Below, piece by piece: positions 60,572-64,000 of a stretch of DNA of 64,000 nt; the stretch's first letter is position 1, and every line of letters starts with the position of its first letter. The notes under the pieces were generated by a model. It saw only the letters and a list, made by a program, of their open reading frames with translations, had not been told where the DNA came from and searched no databases. Origin of the DNA: Verrucomicrobiia bacterium (GTDB lineage: Bacteria; Verrucomicrobiota; Verrucomicrobiia; Limisphaerales; Fontisphaeraceae). The position numbers and the translations under genes are program-made. Location of the stretch: positions 53,185-117,184 of the forward strand of contig JAOAIT010000059.1 of NCBI GenBank assembly GCA_026414565.1. The letters are read 5' to 3'.

Positions 60572-60600
60572 TTGAATCCGCCACCGGCCTGCGCAACAAT
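60572..60600 (+). promoter_or_regulatory. Promoter TTGAAT-N17-AACAAT of the DUF1080 gene
   Basis: TTGAAT (60572-60577), a 17-nt spacer and AACAAT (60595-60600) are followed by GCCGCC and the ATG at 60607. The same GCCGCC-ATG junction occurs at the 14595 gene. Confidence 0.4.
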
Positions 60601-60606
60601 GCCGCC

Positions 60607-61401
60607 ATGAAATCCCTCATCCTCTGCTGCGTCACCGCATCCCTGGCCTTGCCCGCCCTCACCGCCGCCGAGCTGGTCAAAGCCAAAGATGGCTCCGGCG
60701 TGTACGGCTACAAAGATACTCCTGTCCTGCCCTGGTGCGGCTTTCACGTCCACGACCCCGACCGACCCAACCCCAAACGCGTGGACCCCGGCACCGCCGG
60801 CCAGACCGTCATGCCCGCCCGCCCCCCCGCGGATGCCATCGTCCTTTTCGACGGCACAAACCTGTCGCGCTGGCAAAAACCCGTGTACAAAATCGAGGAC
60901 GGCTGCCTCGTCGCCGTCGGCAATGAGGCGCTCGTCTCCAAAGACACCTTCGGCGACTGCCAGATTCACCTCGAATGGATGGCCCCGCCGCCCGATGGCT
61001 TCCCCTGGTACAATCGCGGCAACAACGGCCTCCTCCTCATGGGCCTCTACGAAATCCAGATTTTTGACTCCTTCACCGAAAAAATCTATCCCGACGGCAT
61101 GGCCGCCGCCATCTACGGACAAACCCCGCCGCGAGTCAACGTCTGCCGCCCGCCCGGCCAATGGCAAACCTACGACATCCTCTTCACCGCCCCGGTCTTT
61201 GAAAACGAAAAACTCGTCAAACCCGCCCGAATCACGATGTTTCACAATGGCGTCCTCGTCCACCTGAATGAGGAGATTCACGGCGAGACCGGCCATCGCA
61301 TCATTCCCCAGTACCGGCAGAAAATCAGCCGCGGCCCCCTCGTCCTGGGCGGCCACGATTGCCCCGTCCGTTTCCGCAATATCTGGGTGCGCCCGCTCTA
61401 A
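60607..61401 (+). CDS. DUF1080 (3-keto-disaccharide hydrolase-type) secreted protein
   Basis: 264 aa. The signal peptide ends near residue 21 (ALPALTAAE). The concanavalin-like jellyroll of DUF1080 (recently called 3-keto-disaccharide hydrolase) is recognisable from AIVLFDGTNLSRW, WKIEDG-like YKIEDGCLV, LVSKDTFGDCQIHLEW, NNGLLLMGLYEIQIFDS, TYDILFTAP and GPLVLGGHDCPVRFRNIWVRPL. Such enzymes cleave glycosides after a Gfo/Idh/MocA oxidoreductase has oxidised C3 to a ketone. Two such oxidoreductases are in this window (1-639 and 26602-27939), though not adjacent. It is divergent from the 1216-aa glycosidase and converges on the UxaA-type gene, with stops 15 nt apart. Confidence 0.9.
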   Translation: MKSLILCCVTASLALPALTAAELVKAKDGSGVYGYKDTPVLPWCGFHVHDPDRPNPKRVDPGTAGQTVMPARPPADAIVLFDGTNLSRWQKPVYKIEDGCLVAVGNEALVSKDTFGDCQIHLEWMAPPPDGFPWYNRGNNGLLLMGLYEIQIFDSFTEKIYPDGMAAAIYGQTPPRVNVCRPPGQWQTYDILFTAPVFENEKLVKPARITMFHNGVLVHLNEEIHGETGHRIIPQYRQKISRGPLVLGGHDCPVRFRNIWVRPL

Positions 61402-61416
61402 GCGCCAGCCCTCGCT

Positions 61417-62610
61417 TCAAACCCGCGGCAGGCACGCCGGCCCCAGCGGCTCAAATGTCTTATAAGTCAGGATGAACTCCTGATGCCCCAGCCGTTCACT
61501 GGCCGTCGGTTCACCCCCGGCCGTGCGCAGCACCTTCTCATAAATCTCCCGCCCCACCTCCTCCAACGTGGCTTCCCCCTCCAGAATCCGGCCCGCGTTG
61601 ATGTCCATGTCCTCCGCCAGCCGCCGGTACGTCTCCGGATTGGCGCAGATTTTTATCACCGGGGCAATGGCCGATCCTACCACCGACCCCCGGCCCGTCG
61701 TAAAAAGCGTCACATGCGCGCCACACGCCATCAACTCGGCAATCTCCGCATTGTCACAAATATTGGCAAAGCCAAACCGCACCTCCCCGTCCGGCACCAC
61801 ATCCAGCAGATACAGCCCCCCCGTGGGCGGCACGTCGCCGGGCTTCAACAGCCCAACTATGGGCGACTGGCCGCTCTTGCTGTACGCCCCCATGCTTTTC
61901 TCCTCCTGCGTGGTCAGGCCCCCCTCCGCATTCCCCGGCGCAAAACTGCCGTGCCCCAAAGTGGCATAGTGACGCGCCGCCTTCGCCACACACGCCACAA
62001 TCTCCGGCGCCAGCTCCGGCCGCGCCGCGCGCGCCGCCATGATCGGCTCGCACCCAATCAATTCCCCTGTCTCCTCAAAAATCGCCGCCGCCCCCTCCGC
62101 CACCAACATATCAAAGGCCCGCCCCGCCGCCGGATTCGCCGTAATCCCGCTGGTTGCATCCGACCCGCCGCAGATCGTGCCCACCACCAGCTCCCGCACC
62201 TCCATCTCCACACGCGGCACGGTTTCCAACCTCCTTAACGCCCCGCCCACCCATTCACATCCCCGCTCAATACTGCGCCGCGTCCCCCCGCTCTCCTGAA
62301 TCACCAGTGTCTCCACCGGCCGCCCCGTCGCCGCAATCTGTCTGGCCAGCTCCGCCCGATTGAAACTCTCACACCCCAGCGCAACCAACAAGGCCCCTCC
62401 CACATTCGGATGCGTGCACAAACGCTGCATCATCCGAAAGGCATAGTCATTGGGATAACACCCCGGAAAACCAATGAGATGCACCGGCCGCCCGCGAAAA
62501 GCCCCCACAATCTCCCGCGCCACATGGTGGGCGCATTCCACCAGGTACGCCACCACCAGCACGTTGCGAATCCCCTTCCGACCATCACTCCGTAGATAAC
62601 CCTGCATCAT
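61417..62610 (-). CDS. uxaA: UxaA-family dehydratase, large subunit (altronate/galactarate dehydratase-type)
   Basis: 397 aa, corresponding to the large C-terminal domain of altronate dehydratase (D-galactarate dehydratase/altronate hydrolase family). It opens YLRSDGRKGIRN, the family hallmark. Other conserved stretches are LVVGTICGGSDATSGITANP, ATLGHGSFAPGNAEGGLTTQEEKSMGAYSKSG, LYLLDVVPDG and TLFTTGRGSVVGSAIAPVIKICAN. The small SAF domain is encoded by the preceding gene, 3 nt away, so the enzyme is two-subunit rather than fused. It dehydrates a sugar acid (altronate, galactarate or a relative) to a 2-keto-3-deoxy acid, which fits growth on uronic-acid polysaccharides. The exact substrate is not determined by sequence. 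Confidence 0.88.
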   Translation of the reverse strand: MMQGYLRSDGRKGIRNVLVVAYLVECAHHVAREIVGAFRGRPVHLIGFPGCYPNDYAFRMMQRLCTHPNVGGALLVALGCESFNRAELARQIAATGRPVETLVIQESGGTRRSIERGCEWVGGALRRLETVPRVEMEVRELVVGTICGGSDATSGITANPAAGRAFDMLVAEGAAAIFEETGELIGCEPIMAARAARPELAPEIVACVAKAARHYATLGHGSFAPGNAEGGLTTQEEKSMGAYSKSGQSPIVGLLKPGDVPPTGGLYLLDVVPDGEVRFGFANICDNAEIAELMACGAHVTLFTTGRGSVVGSAIAPVIKICANPETYRRLAEDMDINAGRILEGEATLEEVGREIYEKVLRTAGGEPTASERLGHQEFILTYKTFEPLGPACLPRV

Positions 62611-62613
62611 GGC

Positions 62614-62937
62614 TCAATGCGTTTGACCAAAATACTCTGCCTGCCGCTCCCAGGTGTAAGTCGGCAGATAATCACTCTTCAGATTGTGGGTGTGCACCAC
62701 CTCGCCCCGCCGGATCTCCGCCGTCGCCGAACCAATCGGCACCCCATACTTCAGCACCTTCTCCCCCTGCCGAATCGCCCGCGCCGCCACCTTGAACCCC
62801 AGCGGCACGCGCGCGTCCAAACGCACCCTCTCCCCCTCTATCCACACTTCCTCTCCCGCCGCCAGCGTCGTGATGGCGGTAAGCACATTATCCTCCGCCG
62901 CCAGTCGCAACAGCCGTTTGTCAGTTTCCATCCTCAT
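62614..62937 (-). CDS. UxaA-family dehydratase, small SAF-domain subunit
   Basis: 107 aa from the ATG at 62937; a second ATG two codons later (62931) is an alternative. It has the SAF fold typical of the altronate dehydratase N-terminus: DNVLTAITTLAAGEEV, VPLGFKVAARAIRQGEKVLKYG, PIGSATAEIRRGEVVHTHNL. The final HTHN motif belongs to the substrate or metal site in the family. The large subunit follows 3 nt downstream, and the two are certainly co-expressed. A terminator-like hairpin for the upstream gene lies just before the start. Confidence 0.88.
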   Translation of the reverse strand: MRMETDKRLLRLAAEDNVLTAITTLAAGEEVWIEGERVRLDARVPLGFKVAARAIRQGEKVLKYGVPIGSATAEIRRGEVVHTHNLKSDYLPTYTWERQAEYFGQTH

Positions 62938-62950
62938 CCCGCTTTCGCTT

Positions 62951-62998
62951 AAAAACTCGGGGCGTGCCCCCGGGCAACGCCGCTCAGGACACGCCCCG
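62951..62998 (-). terminator. Rho-independent terminator of the lamin-tail gene (minus strand)
   Basis: A 9-bp perfect stem, CGGGGCGTG (62958-62966) against CACGCCCCG (62990-62998), encloses a 23-nt GC-rich loop. Read on the minus strand it is followed, after AG, by five T (62955-62951). It lies 24 nt after the stop of the lamin-tail gene and before the SAF-subunit start at 62937. Confidence 0.65.
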
Positions 62999-63022
62999 CA
63001 ACAATTCCGTCAACCCCGGGCG

Positions 63023-64000
63023 CTAAGGCACTTCGATCACCCGATAGAACCGGCTGGGCTGCGTCAGTATGTTGTCCTGTACCGTCAGGGTGGCGCCCGT
63101 GGCCGTCTGCGGCCCGCCAAAATTCAACCACAGCGTATCGTTCAGGCGGTTCTTGTACTGCACCTGGTAACGCTTGCCGGCCGTCGTCTGGAAGCCCAGA
63201 TTAATCAGGCTGCCGTTCACCCGCACATCCGCCAGATTGAACACCGGCGGCTGGCTCGGCTGCCCGCCCACATTCGGCCGGCCCGGCGTCGGACTGGCCA
63301 GCGTTTGGATGCTCGCCGACCCATCCGGGAAACGTCCCTGACTCACATCCGAAGTCTGCGCCCCAAAAACCACCAAATCCACCAATCGGCCATCCGGAGC
63401 AAACAGCCCGATGTCATCGCCGTTGCGGCTGAGCGCAAAGTTGACATGCAGCTCCGGTGAATTCGTGCTGTTGCGATGTGGCGCATTGTCCGCCCACACC
63501 AGCAAAAAGCCCCGCGGCGGAATGACGTATCCAGGCGGAATCTGGAATTTCTGCGGCGCGGCATTCGGCGCATCCGTCAAGTAATAGCCCGCCAGATTGA
63601 CCGGCTCATTGCCCGGATTGTACAGCTCGAACCAGTCCTCATACGCCAGCCCGTTCGGCTCCTGCAAAGTGCGCGTATTGCTGGCCATCCATTCATTGAT
63701 CCGCACCTCGGCCGCCTGCACCACCACGGCCGTGGCGGCATTGCTGCGGCCCGGTGTGGCCTGAGCGAACACCTGCCGGTAGAACATCTGGCCGTTGGGG
63801 TAGTCCCCATAACTCTGACCCGGCGCCAGATTCGTGTAGTTCAGATAATCCAGCACCCCCAACTGCCCGTCCACCGGCATCACCAACGCCACCGACCCGC
63901 TGCCCCCCGTCAGCCGGAAATTCGTGTGCAAATTCGTCCCCGCACTCTGCTCCACCTGCCCGTCACACCACACCATCCGATACTCCCCAGGCCCCAACAC
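63023..64000 (-). CDS. Lamin-tail-domain protein, C-terminal part (5' truncated by window edge)
   Basis: The frame is open to base 64000, so the start lies outside; 325 residues are visible. Two lamin-tail-type domains are seen. The end of one comprises GPGEYRMVWCDGQ, FRLTGGSGSVALV and PNGQMFYRQ. A complete one runs from VRINEWMASNTRTL through EDWFELYNPGNEPVNLAGYYLTD to GRFPDGSASIQTLASPTPGRPN. The tail (KRYQVQYKNRLNDTLW, ending RFYRVIEVP) is a small beta module seen at the end of many Verrucomicrobial secreted proteins, including the CotH giant here (SQFYRLQVTWP). It is presumably exported, but no signal peptide can be seen. A terminator follows. Confidence 0.85.
   Translation of the reverse strand: MLGPGEYRMVWCDGQVEQSAGTNLHTNFRLTGGSGSVALVMPVDGQLGVLDYLNYTNLAPGQSYGDYPNGQMFYRQVFAQATPGRSNAATAVVVQAAEVRINEWMASNTRTLQEPNGLAYEDWFELYNPGNEPVNLAGYYLTDAPNAAPQKFQIPPGYVIPPRGFLLVWADNAPHRNSTNSPELHVNFALSRNGDDIGLFAPDGRLVDLVVFGAQTSDVSQGRFPDGSASIQTLASPTPGRPNVGGQPSQPPVFNLADVRVNGSLINLGFQTTAGKRYQVQYKNRLNDTLWLNFGGPQTATGATLTVQDNILTQPSRFYRVIEVP

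Noticed and set aside
1..64000. CRISPR array, tRNA, rRNA or riboswitch
   Set aside because: No regularly spaced direct repeats and no recognisable tRNA, rRNA or aptamer core seen on either strand; short C-runs and repeated GCC triplets reflect codon use. A covariance-model search (Infernal, tRNAscan-SE) would settle it.

Overview
The window is 64 kb of GC-rich chromosomal DNA with about 44 protein genes, including one cut by each edge. I see no rRNA, tRNA, CRISPR array, insertion sequence or phage module. The gene set suggests a heterotrophic, Gram-negative Verrucomicrobiota bacterium, plausibly of the Limisphaerales/Pedosphaera type. The reasons are Tat-exported Gfo/Idh/MocA oxidoreductases, a DUF1080 protein, very large secreted glycosidases, lamin-tail/CotH and FG-GAP surface proteins, a propeller-cytochrome c fusion and an AsmA-like giant. 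This placement is inferred from family content, not from a marker gene.

Layout. 1-10.9 kb: end of a Gfo/Idh/MocA oxidoreductase, a HEAT-repeat protein, a lytic transglycosylase divergent from an AsmA-like protein, a DUF5060 glycosidase, an ArgD-type aminotransferase, and a minus-strand operon of three small exported proteins whose first gene appears to start with ATA. 11-21 kb: a GmhB-like HAD protein, an acyl-CoA ligase, dihydrolipoyl dehydrogenase, a secreted glycosidase, and a PAS hybrid histidine kinase overlapping a second adenylating enzyme by four bases. 21.4-25.4 kb: a tight operon of a LarA-like protein, TatD, an LptF/LptG permease and a TRIC-type channel. 25.4-31.3 kb: exported mutarotase divergent from a Tat-exported oxidoreductase, another glycosidase, and rpoN. 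31.3-39.3 kb: rfbB, an FG-GAP protein, a propeller-cytochrome c fusion, and a psd-pssA-LysE-fucokinase-like operon. 39.3-43.9 kb: a GYF_2/cyclic-nucleotide-binding protein, an MFS transporter, a YihY protein and a Xer recombinase. 43.9-64 kb: huge secreted glycan-active and surface proteins, DUF1080, a two-subunit UxaA-type dehydratase, and a truncated lamin-tail protein.

How the genes work together. Most of the window serves extracellular polysaccharide breakdown: glycosidases at 6186, 14595, 28012, 43888 and 56841, the oxidoreductase plus DUF1080 combination expected for 3-keto-glycoside chemistry, mutarotase, and sugar-acid dehydratase. A second theme is the envelope: PE synthesis, an LPS-export permease, AsmA, lytic transglycosylase, rfbB and a fucokinase-like kinase. 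A third is signalling: histidine kinase, sigma-54 and a cyclic-nucleotide sensor.

Two genome-scale signals stand out. First, about a dozen genes have a -35/-10 pair whose -10 box ends only 5-9 nt before the start codon, which predicts leaderless mRNAs. Second, the + strand looks C-rich whichever strand is coding, so the window probably lies in one replication arm.
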